64,000 nucleotides of DNA from contig OX485804.1 in the NCBI GenBank assembly GCA_950295325.1, positions 4,280,001 through 4,344,000 of the forward strand, in the 5' to 3' direction. Shown here piece after piece: positions 49,937 through 61,963 of this stretch. The number at the start of each line of letters is the position of its first letter. Within the stretch, counting starts at the first letter, position 1. The position numbers and the translations under genes are program-made. The notes under the pieces were generated by a model. That model did no database searches. It had not been told where the DNA came from and saw nothing but the letters and a program-made list of their open reading frames with translations. The stretch is from Polytrichum commune (Eukaryota; Streptophyta; Polytrichopsida; Polytrichales; Polytrichaceae).

Positions 49937-51422
49937 GTTAGCTGAAGATGATATACTAGCCAGTCTCACCCTTCACACCCAGGGTGTGATTCAATTTTAA
50001 GTTTCAGCATTAGGCCAAGAAGAGTGCATTGCAGCAGGTATGGCTTCCTTGTTCACTACTTCACGTGTGGTATTTGGAGAGCACTTTGCAAGCCGCTCCC
50101 CTTTACCCCTGTACATTTTTACCCTGGTGGTGACTTTACCCTGAGTTTGTCACCCCAACATGATTGATAGGAGTCATCCACAAGAATGTCAAGAGACCCA
50201 AAACGCAACAAGATTTAGAGTTCAAAGTCAACAACTTGTGAGTGTGAATTTCACAAATCCGGAGAAGGAGAAAGGTTGTTGAAGAGTCAGACAAATGTGT
50301 TTGATTTAAATTTTATCCTAAAAACTTCTCGGACTGCCATGAAGGGTCAGATACAGTGGATTTTATTTGCAGAAATCTGATTGAAATGAGATTGTCTTTG
50401 GCATCCCTTCACTATTCAAGTATAAATGAAACTGCTTGTATTTCATGGCTATGTGTGAAAAGTATGTTCAATGCTGTGTTTGCTCACAGTATAAATGGGC
50501 AGTGCACATCACACTTGAAAAACCACAGGTGAATGCTTAACTGGTAGTGTCTGCATAAAATTCTTTTACTGCACATTAAATAACGAGTTGACTGTGTTGT
50601 AGCACATGAATTGAGCTGAACTACTTCAAATCCTGTTTCGTATTCATATCAGTTGATGATGGCTTTTGAAAATTGTGATATTTCTGCAGATTGTGCATAT
50701 CCAATATGGCATTGGAGAAGAATATTCTCCAAGAGTGTCTGTACAGCAATATAAAGATGTGGCTGCTAATCAAATGACATTTGAAGATAAAATATTCACC
50801 ATGTTTGGAAGCTGGCGAAAAGCTTTAAGTACGTGTAAAATAGACATTTGGTTTGGCGTCCAGAATTATCAAGTAATCATTAGTTCACATATGAATATAA
50901 TCTCTGCTGTACTCATGTGTAAAATTCCTAACTTTGCTCAACTTGTACAAGTAACCCCGAAAAGGCTGAAATTCCAACGCATCAACTATACTTATAACCA
51001 TCACACTGAGCATGATAGAACAATATATCTAGAAACCGATTGTAGGTCACCACAGAAGCCAAGGAAATGGTGAAGGATTTGCTTTCATTTCTTGCCAGAA
51101 CCTTACAGATCCAGTCTAACCTGACCTAAACCCAGGTGCAAGAAATAAATTGTAGTCCCATCAGCACTCGGACCTACCAATTCACAAGATGACGATAAAA
51201 AAAACATATCCTACCCCAGTGTTAGCTGGAATGCTCCATCATCAGCACAAGTTACATATTTAAAAACAATGTTATGGACCCTTCTCACCAAGAAAAGAAA
51301 AACAAACTCACACTCTGCAACATTTGGTTACAAGAAATGCTTAAGCATTATATTTGGCAAGTGCAAAAAACTCAAATGTTTTCTTCTCCCTCTACAATTC
51401 CTACCACTCTTGTTGTTTGTTG
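49937..51422. other. Spacer between convergent genes
   Basis: The phosphatase gene ends at 49936 on the plus strand and the RHON1-like gene ends at 51423 on the minus strand, so both 3' UTRs are expected here. The only noteworthy open frame is at 50666-51073 on the plus strand. Its part 50690-50828 is bounded by an acceptor-like 'tttctgcag' and a donor-like 'gtacgt'. See the findings for the FGSWRKAL motif it encodes. Confidence 0.4.
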
Positions 51423-54400
51423 TCAACTCTCCGACGACTTTAAAAGGTCAACAAGCTCGCTCTTTTTTAGTTTCGAGTAACCCTTGAGGCCCCTAGCCTT
51501 TGCAAGATTCCTCAGCTCTGGGAGCTTGTGACTGTCTAGATCCTTACTTACAGAGCCATTATCAATAGGAATTTCAGCGGTTTTTGGAGTTTCCAAGGGA
51601 GGAGGAGCCTTAGCTGATGATTTCTTCTTTCCTGGGGCTCCTGTTGAACTTGTGCTCTTCCTTTGAGATGTAGTTGGCTTGACCTCGTCTTTTATGTTGT
51701 CATTCTTCTTTCCATGACCCAAAATTTCTCGCAGAGTAGGCGAAAATGGTGCATCCTTCTCTGGGTCATACACTGTTCGTGTTGTTGTTGCCGGCTTAAT
51801 TAATTCAGGTGTTCCAACTTCCTCTTCTGACGTGTAATCCTCGTCACCACCCGAAGACACATCAGCAACATCCTCCTTTGTGGGTGTGACCACCTTTTGA
51901 TTCTTTACAATCGGTGAGCGCTTTGAAAATGCTGATGGCAGCCTTGCAGGTTTCCACTCCTTGTCTTTCTTGGTAGTCTGCACCTTCTTATTGTCTGCCA
52001 CCTGTGGTTGTGGTTGGCATCCTGTCTCCACACCTTTTGAGCTGTTGGCCTTCTTACGCATGGCAGGTATGGGAGACATCTTGTGAAAACTCGATGGAAA
52101 TCGGTGGGGAATGTCTGCAGGCTTCAAGTTATGGGATCCCATTTCCATCTTTGGTTCGTTGTGTTTCGCCCGTGGTTGTACTGAACTCTTGTTGGAGTTT
52201 CGTAGTGGAGGCAGGGATCCACCAAAGGAGAAGAAAAGGCTCCCATCTGCAAGCTCTGCGAGTCCCAAAAGCTGCATCAAAGACGTTGGTAACCTCAGTT
52301 GCAAACCACAAACCTTCCTCGAATCTAAGGTAATCGCACCTATTCCGGACACTATGGCTAGTTTGGGCACTTGGAGTGATTCGGTTTAGCTTTATATGAA
52401 ACCATGCACCTCAAAGTAATTTGATCATACCTCAATTTCTTGAGGAATTTCTGAGCAAAAATACTCCAACCATTGTGGTTACACAGGGGCAACCATTTGT
52501 GCTACCCGTCTTGGTCATGCCCTGCCAATTTGCAGGGATAAAGTTCTTCTAGAATAATCTACTACGATCTTACCTAACACCTCATGATTGTGAGAATGTA
52601 GGACCGCAAGTGACATGCCACAGTTGCTTCCAATGCCTGATATACAGTTCATTGAAGTGCAAAATTGGCCATGGCTTTACCTATGTTAGAGCCTCCATTC
52701 ACTTGTTTATGTCACAATGTGCATTTAAGGTGCATATAATAGGTCCACTTACTTTAAATTTTTGGAGGGACCATGCAATGTTTGCTTCGTGTCTGTGATA
52801 CCCTTAATTTTAGGTGTCCATGATAATTCACAAACCCTAATAGGTACACCTACCTTATCTGTTGAGGATCTAGCCAAGTTGTGATGATCGAAAATATAAT
52901 TGCAAATCTCTCTTCCCTCAGAGAGTTGGAGTGCAGGTATGTTAAGGTAGACACACCTAAATCGAACAAAACAATAATCTGAACACCTATATTTGAATGG
53001 TATGTGGTAAAGTGTAGATCTAAGAGACACATGTTTAAAATAGATTGGACTTCGTTCACAGAATATGCTAATCATTCTGAGCTCAATAGTCAACATAATT
53101 GGGGACACCTATCTGACCACTTAGTAAGCATGAGTATCTTCACTTTGATAAGGCATAAGATAATCATATGAGCTCCAAAAATTATGAGGCAAAAGGCTGC
53201 GAGCATGATTTGGATTTGCTAATCATCTTGCACTAATTGTGTGTTTCATGTCCTACGAGAAGTGGGTGCAGAGAGAAAATGATCTATCTAAGGCATTAAT
53301 GACACAACAAGTAAAACCCTGAAACCCTACGGCAACTGCACACACTCGCCCTTCGTCAACAGAGCTGTCCTAGATAGAATGCAATAAATCCATGCAATTT
53401 AATTATTTACACTGACAGCTACGAGAATTCAGGTAAAACGCACCCTGGGCGGACAGACTTTTTGTAAGTTCTCAATAAATAAGGTGCAGGTGGCAAACAA
53501 ATGCTCACCTTGCATATCTGTAATATCGGACTCATTTTCGCTCATTGCAAAAACAAGTGCTTCTCTCCTTGGTAGCGATGTGCTGAAAAGCGTTGTACTT
53601 TTGCATGACCTTCCCCTGCACACACACATACACATCAGAGCAGAGTTCATAATGAGGAAGAATGAGAAACAAAATACAACCCAAGATGATGACCTGTGAC
53701 AAGAAACTCTCGAGGATTACCCTAACATTCATTGGCAAGGGGAGTCATACAAGACACATATCACAAGTGCCCAGGTGGTCAATATCAAAAAAATCAACCA
53801 CAGTTAACTCCTGAACTATCATCCTTGAAGAGCTACTTGGTCCTAACATTTCATAAGAAAGTGTAATGTTTCTACTCTCTCTGCTTTTGGCACAGTAGTA
53901 ACATCAAAGTGCTGTAATAGTTGTAAGGAGCAATTCCTTTCAACAACAATATGACTGCAGTAATCGTCATCATCCAATACTGTCGGGAAAAACCTTAGCG
54001 AGTTTGCATGACATAGAACCAATTTTGAAGAATGTAAGAGGGTCTACAAAATGCTGCTGGGGACAGTAATTCCACTACATACTCTATGCCCAAACGGTGT
54101 GGACGGCGACAACTAAGGGTTATCTCTGGGGTTTTAGACCGTCGTGATGGTTTCTTACCTTCACAAATTTCACAAAAACAATGACTACGTGCTACAATTA
54201 CTCCACAATTTTGCTTCACTCCTTCCAGCAAAGAGGATGAGAAGGAGAGGAGAAAGAGGAGGTGAGATATGAACCTGGATTCCGAGAGACCGCCATTGGG
54301 ATGACCCCAAAGAGCAGCGTGGAGACGAACCCTGGAGCTCCTCTTGCTCCCACCACACTCCTTATTGAGCACACACTTGTGCGCCAACACCACCTTGTGA

Positions 54401-54438
54401 TGAGGCCGTTGCAGCCGCCCTGCAAGCGAGGCCGCCAT
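51423..54438 (-). CDS. RHON1: RHON1-like plastid RNA-binding protein (Rho-N domain), 3 exons
   Basis: RHON1-type proteins are plastid RNA-binding factors with a C-terminal Rho termination factor N-terminal-like domain; they help transcription termination and RNase E-dependent processing (family knowledge). My exons are 54438-54275, 53615-53509 and 52246-51423, giving 364 residues with closing phases. The start MAASLAGRLQRPHHKVVLAH is Ala/Leu/Arg-rich with few acidic residues, consistent with a transit peptide. The middle is long, Lys/Pro/Ser-rich and probably disordered, with an acidic patch DVSSGGDEDYTSEEE. The last about 35 residues contain KLPELRNLAKARGLKGYSKL and KKSELVDLL, the Rho-N signature. 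It is smaller than Arabidopsis RHON1, and other Rho-N/SAP-like plant proteins remain possible. Intron 2 contains a reversed copy of repeat R1. Confidence 0.82.
52853..53275 (-). repeat. Dispersed repeat family R1, copy 3, in RHON1-like intron 2
   Basis: Read on the minus strand this matches the copies at 4983 and 9447: 'gcacccacttct', 'agcaaatccaaatc', 'tcataatttttggagctcatatg', 'acataccattcaaatatagg' and 'ggtgtgtctacc'. The insertion lies between exons 2 and 3 of the RHON1-like gene, in the same transcriptional orientation as the gene. Confidence 0.7.
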
Positions 54439-55172
54439 AGCCAGAACACAACAACACAACAAACAAACAAACAAACAAAAGGTTTTTCCTTCACCTACCT
54501 TAAGTCACTTCCTCTCACTTTCTATTGCTCCCAGCTTCACCCAGAACAAAAGTGAGGCAGCTACAACGCTCAACCCCGAACGTCGGAAGTGCCCTATCTC
54601 TCTGTGCTTCTCTTCTCTATCTGGTTCTTCTTCCTCTTCCTCTTCTTCCTCTTCCTCCGCTCCTTCTCCTGCCCTTGCTAGGCTCCCCTTTTGGCTAAAC
54701 CTGGAGGAATCAGGATATGAAAACCTACATCTTTTCAGTTTCTTCCCCCGATTATTCTTTCTTACAATTTCCCTATGCATTCTAATCCTGTCAAGATGCC
54801 ACCTTTTGGAAGTTCCCTTCACAATCTTTCCAAGTTCCTATAAGTTTTGTGGGCCTTCTTTCTGCTCTTCCAACTTTCTTTTACACTCAGTGTATATGAT
54901 ATATCACCCTCTCCATGTTCTCATTGGCTTGGTCTTCAACCTGGAGGATATGGAAAAACCCCATCTTTTCAGTTTCTTTCCACCCCTCCGACTCCCGTCC
55001 TTATTTTTTTCCTCACATTTTCTCTATTTTGTCATGTTTGTTGACTCTGTTCCATGGATAGAGGTATTGTGAGACCACCTTTGAGTGGTAATAGGGCCCG
55101 GGTAATGCATGTCAAGACTTCATGAATAAGGTTTAGTGGAGCTCAATGAAATTTCTAAGTTAATATGACAAG
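54439..55172. other. RHON1-like promoter side with a short duplication
   Basis: An (AAAC)n-like run lies at 54461-54478 and a pyrimidine run 'cttcctcttcctcttcttcc' near 54630-54660. The phrase 'gaggat..gg/tatga.aaacc..catcttttcagtttcttcc' occurs twice, near 54700-54750 and 54941-54990, as a local tandem duplication upstream of the gene. I see no other ORF. Confidence 0.5.
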
Positions 55173-55494
55173 AACTACACCAAATATGATATTTAATGTT
55201 CCATACACTAAATACGAACACATACACTAAATATCAATAACCCTATGAAAGTAAGTAACATTAAATGTAAACTCAAACACTAAATATCAACTATGGTAAT
55301 ATGTGGAAGTTACATGTTTGAATTTAGCGCTAGTAATGATATGAAAAAATAATAAGGGAGGTGGCAGTAGGGAAGGTAGCGGCACATTTATGTCTAACAC
55401 TAATTGTCAAAGAAGTGAAAATTAGTGTTGAGCATGGTAGGGTGGTAACAACACTAAATATAATCAAACACTAAATATCATATTTTGTGTAGTG
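55173..55494. mobile_element. CACTA-like MITE, copy B
   Basis: The left end 'actacaccaaatatgatatttaatgt' faces the right end 'cactaaatatcatattttgtgtagtg', the same TIR family as 23319-23543. The left C of CACTA is mutated; the right end still reads TAGTG. The interior holds extra direct and inverted fragments 'acactaaatat.a', suggesting internal rearrangement. Confidence 0.7.
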
Positions 55495-56156
55495 TGATGA
55501 TGATCTGTTAAAGTGAAGATTCTTGTTGTCATTAAATGGTTATACACTAGGTCTCCTTGTGACCAGTCAACCACTTTAATAATTATAATAATTCATAATA
55601 AATTACAAGAAATAACAAAATCATGTCAATGATTAGCCACTTGATAATACATAAGTAAAGATAACCACTGAGGTAGCTTAAATTTCTCCTTGTTTATTAG
55701 TCCCCCAATTTATGTTGCCTATTGAACATGAAGTGGTCCCATCTCTTATAAACACATGTCTTTTCGATGTGCATTCTTACATTTACACCTAACCATAAAC
55801 GGAACCACTTAGATAAACTGTCCAATTTTTAGAAAGAACCACGAAAGGCCCACTTACCGTAAGCACATAACTGAGTCTGTGGGACTTCTTTAACATATCA
55901 CAAGCAGGTCTTGATCCAATCTTCGAGCTTTCTTTTACACTAGGTGTGTGTGTGTGTGTATATCTATCTATCTATATATATATATATATATGGGATTCCA
56001 AGTTTCAAGGCTAGCTTTCTCTATGTTCTCTCTCATCAAGAATCATGAACTGTTTGTGCCCGGTCATTACGGTGGATTTCTTCATTCCTGCTAAATTTGC
56101 TCCTTGTGTGATTTAAGTGATGGACTTGCGTCCAAATTGAGTCTCCTAAAACCTTT

Positions 56157-56436
56157 AAAATATTGCTAGGAGGGGAGGAGGTTTCCTTGGGCACAACGTT
56201 CCAAAAAATATATCTCATCTCGCTCTTTAACATGGATTTTTTTGAGGAGTCTTTTGAGAACCGTACGGGGGATATGCACGCAAAAAATATGTTACATGAG
56301 CACTATGACCGTGAATCATAGGAGAAAATCATTTTTCATTGTTCACTTAATGCATGTGTTATTTCAAGGTCTGCCTTTATATTTGATATAGGATGATAGA
56401 AGATTGCATGCAATAAGCAATAGAAAAAAAAGTCTT

Positions 56437-56497
<61 letters not shown>

Positions 56498-57375
56498 GCT
56501 CACGAATTAGGTGAGCTATGGTTGTTATCTGGGCCTTATTCACACATCCCTCATTCATACCAACACTAGAGGTCTCTCTCTCTCTCTCTGTGCGGGACTA
56601 TGTCATATGAAGGCCCTTAAGGTAGGGAATTCTTTGATGGCGTGAGAAAGATGTTGCAAACAAACATATCCTTCATCCATCCAATTTGAGAGAACACTCC
56701 CTATAGGTTTGCAGTTAATTAGTCCTAAATGTGCTATGGTAAACAAATTTAAGGTTCAAAGCTTATTTAAATGTCAAATTGTTTACTAACAAAATGGACT
56801 TCAAACTACATACCATTTCATTTCATTGAATGGGATGTTCACTTGCGTATGCAAGATCTCCCCTCTCACCCTTCATAACAATACTAAGCAAGCCGGCATA
56901 TACTATTCTATTCATAGTAAGATGTGAGCTATGCCAAGGAAGTAATGATCATAAATTCAACATGATTTTGCAGACATGCTAGCACAAAGCAAGGATTGTT
57001 CTCTTGTTAAGGTTTGCGAGTGTTATTCGGTTTCTTTTCTTTAATCCAACACCTAAATTTTGATTGGTATGGAACAAACACCATAAGAACACATGTTTAA
57101 AAGAGATTAGACTACATCTTCAACTTTTGTTAACTGGTCCACACTCAACATTGAACACAATTGAGAGGACATATATAGTTAGTTAAGAAATCAACAAACA
57201 TGCAAATCTAATAACCATAGCTAAATCAAGGGAAGTCTAATTTTCAATCCGATTCTTGTTGATGCTTCATCACAAATTTGCTATTGCAACACAAGTTTTG
57301 TTGCATAAACCTAATTGATAGCAGCTGGAGAACATGAAAAATGAACCGAATAACACCCAAGTGATACCTTACATG
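56157..57375 (+). repeat. Dispersed repeat family R3, copy 2 (empty site)
   Basis: This copy aligns with 40240-41973 over its length but lacks the Mutator-type insert. Where copy 1 has 'gattttttttt', this copy has an expanded (TA)n run at 56440-56494. A (TC)n stretch lies at 56570-56590, next to the empty site. Confidence 0.88.
56440..56494. repeat. (TA)n microsatellite
   Basis: An uninterrupted TA repeat of about 55 bp lies inside repeat R3 copy 2. Similar shorter TA runs lie at 14202-14228, 42996-43045 and 55971-55991. Confidence 0.95.
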
Positions 57376-58850
57376 GTGCCAATAGTGCCATGACACATAT
57401 CTTGGTTTTGAGTGCTAAAGTGAGGAGAACTGAATGGTTAAAATGAGTGGTTATGGCAAACTCTGGACATTGGTAATATGTTTTGGCCAACTTTTGGCTT
57501 CAAACATTCACAATATTTTCAGTTTAAGGAATAAAATTACCAAAAAAATCGCAGTCCTCTTAATTTCTATCTTCCTACACAAGAAACATTCGCACCACTA
57601 TATACCTTTTCAGATTTGACGGATAATCTCTTAATTGATTGGTTATGGGCGCCTCTACTCTATAGGGTATACCGGAAGTGGCCTCAAAATGGTTAAAAAG
57701 AAGACTATGTTCCTTCTTAAGTTGGAAGTAGTCTCAAAGTGCTTATGTTCCTCCTGTAGTTGTCAATAGCAAATTGCATTGATGACAATGAACTTGTGCC
57801 CCAAGGTTGTGCAAATATGCTTATTATGGCATGTTCAACTACGATATACACAATATTTAATGTCATATGGTATTTTATATCACTATGGTAACTTTTTGGA
57901 TGGCACTTCTTTTGAAGAAGTGAACGAATATTGTCTTGGATGATGGATGAATTCATCCATTGGGCCAAAACCCTACCTTCTCTTGTCAGCAACTTGTGAT
58001 GAAATATTGTCATGGATGATTGAAATTTGGATGAAAAATCACTTGGTAAGTGACAGTAATTGCAACATTGTAAATCTATAATCCCCCAAAGTTTTTACAA
58101 GGAGTGACACATAATGTTGGGTTAATATTCAGTGTTGGTGACAATACACTGCGGTTTACAATTAGTATTTGAGCAAGACAATTATTCTTGGTGACACTAA
58201 ATATCATAGTTAGTGTAGTCACGTAAGACAAGTGAGCACATAAGATTACCCCTATCTTCAGAGATAATAGACTATGTCACTTTTGCTCTTACTAGAATGC
58301 ATTGGTTGGAAACAAGTCACATTTTATGTTGGATTGCCCCCTATAAAACCCCATTAGACACAAGTTTCCATCATTATTCGCGAATCTAAAGTGTTAGCCA
58401 GCCTCAAGCCTTTCTTTCAATCGGATCATCAAGTTGACAGTAACCTCTATCTCACAGAGGCTACCACGCACACTCTACCAGTCTAAAAAATTAGCCAATT
58501 TGAAACCACCTTGATATACTTTTAATCCCATTAACCTTTTGACTTCCTCAACTCTAAAATCAATCTCATTTCATAAAGCCACCTAAAGAAAAAGTGGAGG
58601 GAGGGGGGTTACAAATCATTAGAGAATCACCCTCATAACTTAGTGGATGAACATGGAGTATGGTGCGTCACTTGTGAGGCGAGTTCCCTTTTTATCCACC
58701 GGGCAACGGTTGGCATTTTGGGTACGATCATTTAAGGCGAAGGAAGGGCACTTTTCATACAGCCACAACGGTCGCAACTTGGTCGTCCTTTGTCCTTCTC
58801 CAGAACTTTGAGCGTCTCTAGCTAGCTAGGTTCCCAAACTTCTTGAAGGA
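57376..58850. other. Intergenic, no gene seen
   Basis: Only chance frames below 100 codons are present. At 58192-58220 there is an isolated CACTA-MITE-like right end ('gacactaaatatcatagttagtgtagt') without a clear left partner. Confidence 0.45.
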
Positions 58851-58859
58851 TGTGTATTG

Positions 58860-59340
58860 GAATCAGTGTCCAGGGAGGCTTTTGGCATAATCGGTCAAGG
58901 TCCTAGTGTTTCCAAGTCCAAACGGTTACGTGTTGCAGTGCCCGGGAAGTGTTTGGGCATATATAACTTAGTCGCTCAAGATCCGAGTGATTCTAAATCC
59001 AGCCAGTTGCATGTTCACATCATCTTCCGGTGTTGGATTTATTCATTTGAGGTACATTCTATAGATTCCTCTACAATGATCGGTAATTTTCCTGAAGTCT
59101 CCAACTTCAACCGGTGGTGGTTTCTCAAACTCAACCGGTTCATCGGTAACTAACCACCGGTTCTCCCCGAGCAGTGACGTGTTGTGATCGTTCGGTTCCT
59201 CTTTACTAATTTGAGGTATATTCCATAGATTCCTCTAAAATGACAGGCAGTTTTCCCGAAGTCTTGAACCTCCACCGGTTATTTCTCAAACTCAACCGGT
59301 TCATCTGTAACTAACTGCTGGTTCTCCCGGGACATGGGTT
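58860..59340 (-). repeat. Dispersed repeat family R2, reversed and partly duplicated copy
   Basis: The text 'tttgaggta.attc.atagattcctct.aaatga', 'ttttcc.gaagtct..aac.tc.accgg' and 'ctcaaccggttcat.ggtaactaac' occurs twice in a row (about 59045-59180 and 59208-59335). It is the reverse complement of the copies at 8318 and 23060. The part 58860-59010 also shows two short repeats of 'aagg/gatcc.agtg.tt.caa.tcca'. Confidence 0.65.
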
Positions 59341-59443
59341 GGAAATTTAGACTCATAAAATATGCATTGTGAAATTTAGACAATATGAGTAGGTAGCACC
59401 CAGAAAATAACATGTGGGACTGCCATCATACCAAAGTACGTTA

Positions 59444-59676
59444 ACTACATTAAATATTGTATTTAGTGTCACTTACAATTTGGACTTACACAATGCTCTA
59501 TCTTTTTTACTAATAATGTAATTTCTTTACCAAGTAAAGGTGTTAATTTTTTGTTGTGTTCAAACAATCAATTTGACTCTCTTTTTTGTTGGCAGATAAT
59601 GAGATCTACAGTTAATGATTATAGCATCGCATGATTTCAAATAGCAAGTGACACGGAATAGAATACTTAGTGTACT
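59444..59676. mobile_element. CACTA-like MITE, copy C (decayed)
   Basis: The left part 'ctacattaaatattgtatttagtgtcacttacaatttggacttacacaatg' matches copy A closely. The right end, 'atttcaaatagcaagtgacac...acttagtgtac', is degraded. Confidence 0.6.
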
Positions 59677-60027
59677 TTTGGCAGGATTGGGAATGAAAAA
59701 TTATGTGCATCCGAGTCTCAAGATATGGTTGCAGCCTCACAACAAAACGTGAGGGATCTGATGGTGGTGAACATAACGTGGGTCAACTTGTACACCAACA
59801 ATTCTTGATTTCTAAGTCTCCAACTTCGGTTATGATATCACCATGGAATCAACAATACCATGACACATGTCTCTACTATAAATACCTCATAAGTAAAATT
59901 TTGACAGAATACAATATGCTTGTTTGAATGTGGTAGACTATTCTTTTGCACACCATTTGCCACTTAAATAAGCATACATGAGTGCCATTCTACACATGTG
60001 TGAACCTTGCAATTTGGGCTCAATGGA

Positions 60028-60041
60028 CCCCCCCCCCCCCC
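60028..60041 (+). repeat. Run of 14 C
   Basis: A homopolymer in intergenic DNA with no associated gene. Confidence 0.9.
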
Positions 60042-60340
60042 AACTACATAATCACTTTACATATCTTTGAATTCGTACTTTGACTAGGAATCCTAGGAGT
60101 ATACAAACTCTCCGATTGCAAATTTCTCACCGGAATTCATCCTCTTTCAAAAGTACTAGCAGAACGAGTCCTTCAGCTCCCTGATCGAACGGTTAGATTG
60201 GTACGTGGAGTTGGAAATTTCCATAATTGGCACACATAACTGAGGACTATCATGGTCACATAGTCGTGGGACTATCATGTAACACCAGCGTTGTCAGTGT
60301 TATGAAAAATAAATATATAGACATTATACATGCATCATGT

Positions 60341-61963
60341 CACTACACCGTTTATAGTATTTAGTGTCACGTACAATGTTTGCAAAGGGCCTAAACTAGA
60401 TGCCTAGAGGTGTCGCGCACCTCTCCATGAGGAGTGCCCGAAACACCATGGGCAAGGGGGACCCCGGAGTGACACCCGGGACTTGTGGCGCCGTTGGTGA
60501 GAGGGCCCAAGTGATCCTAGTGTGGGTGAGGGCCCCGGGCGTTGGGAACGCCTCCCACCCACGAAGACTAGGAGGCACAAGGGTAAGGCCATGAGTTATG
60601 CGTAGCTCATGGCGTGGTGATTCTAGAAAGCTCAAGAACACATCAATCGGAGGTGTGAGCTAGGAGTTATGGCGATTTGAGTGGGGCGCTGTCCCGGTAC
60701 AGCGCCCTGGTACAGCAGTGCCTGGGAGTGATTCCCGGGACTGCCAAGGTTCAAACAGGCATAACTTCCTCAATACTTGCCCGAATGGGGCAAGTGAGGA
60801 GTCCATCGGCATCTACGTGAAACGTAGATGAAGATGGAGCGGTTGGTTGTTATGATCAGACATCATACAAGGAAGTTATGATGGTCTGAAGCTGCTGGGA
60901 GGTTCTAGGCCCAGCAGTTAAAGGAAAATGTCCACTTGGCCCCAACTCTTGGTAGAGAGACAAGAGGTTGGTTGACGGTGGGGTAGGGGCCCCGCGTGAA
61001 GTCCTAGAGGCTTATATGGGTGAGGTGGTGTGGCCTCACCCACCTGAGGCCGAACGGCAAGGCCTCCATGGGCTTTGGCCTATTGTGAGGCCATAGTTGC
61101 CTAGTATGGTGCGGGTTGTTGTAGTGTTGCTCCGGCAACGCGATGATCAACATAGGATTGGACTTCCATGGATGGAAGTCCACATTGGGGAAATGGGTTA
61201 CCGATTAAGGGGTGAGTCCCGAAAGCAAAGTAGGAGGGTTGGTTCCCTCCTATGAACTATTGGTCCGGGGTAAGAGGAGCTATCCATTAGCATGGCGGAA
61301 TGCGAAGGGTTAGCGCTCGTAACCTTTGCTAGAAACGAAAATTGGCAAGATGGTCAAGGGGGGCCTAGCAAGGGTTGCGACAAGAGGTCTCGGAGTGTCA
61401 CGTCTGTTAATTGTCAATATGATATTATTTGTCAATATACATAACTTTTTTAAGTGAAATAATATTTATATCATGACATTTAGCATAGCACACTAGGATA
61501 CTTAAGATATGATGGTTTTGCATTTTAATAAGTAAAGGGAGGATTTTATTTAATACTGAGCATATTGATACCAAGTGTCATTTGAGTACACTTTAGTCAA
61601 CTTGTAACTCATTGTGTAACATAGGGTGGCATACACCTCATAACACTATTAAACATAGTCAAACCAAGATTTTAGTAGCGCACTTGAACGCAAAGTGTTA
61701 TGAGGTGATATTAATGGCAAAGTTGTTGATGATTACCATAGTACCTTTACCACTTCAACACTAAATAAACTATTTTTAGGACAATTGAAAATTCCAAAAG
61801 GTGTATTATTAAAATTTCAAAATTAACATGGATTTTGATTTTTTTTTCCCTTTGGATTCGGGATTGCTGAATCTAGAAACAGTAGTGTAACCTAACATAT
61901 GCCTCAAAATAGGGTATGTGACACTATTATGCATGTGGTATTAAATACCATAAATGGTGTACT
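60341..61963. mobile_element. CACTA-like MITE split by a solo LTR (inferred)
   Basis: The left end CACTACACCGTTTATAGTAT at 60341 has a plausible inverted partner, 'taaataccataaatggtgtac', ending near 61963. The solo LTR at 60411-61382 lies between them. Removing it would leave an element of about 650 bp. The right end is diverged, so the pairing is tentative. Confidence 0.4.
60411..61382. mobile_element. Solo LTR of a retrotransposon
   Basis: This 972-bp GC-rich block starts TGTCGCGCAC and ends GGTTGCGACA, the TG...CA form with inverted ends TGTCGC/GCGACA. It is flanked on both sides by the 5-bp direct repeat AGAGG (60406-60410 and 61383-61387). No internal coding domain and no second LTR is present, so it is a solo LTR left by recombination between the LTRs. 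Its GC content contrasts sharply with the AT-rich surroundings. The polarity and the gypsy or copia class cannot be told from the LTR alone. Confidence 0.88.

Noticed and set aside
53995-54274. Minus-strand frame continuing past RHON1-like exon 1 to 159 codons
   Set aside because: A GT donor at 54274 and matching phase with the exon at 53615 show that the continuation is intron.
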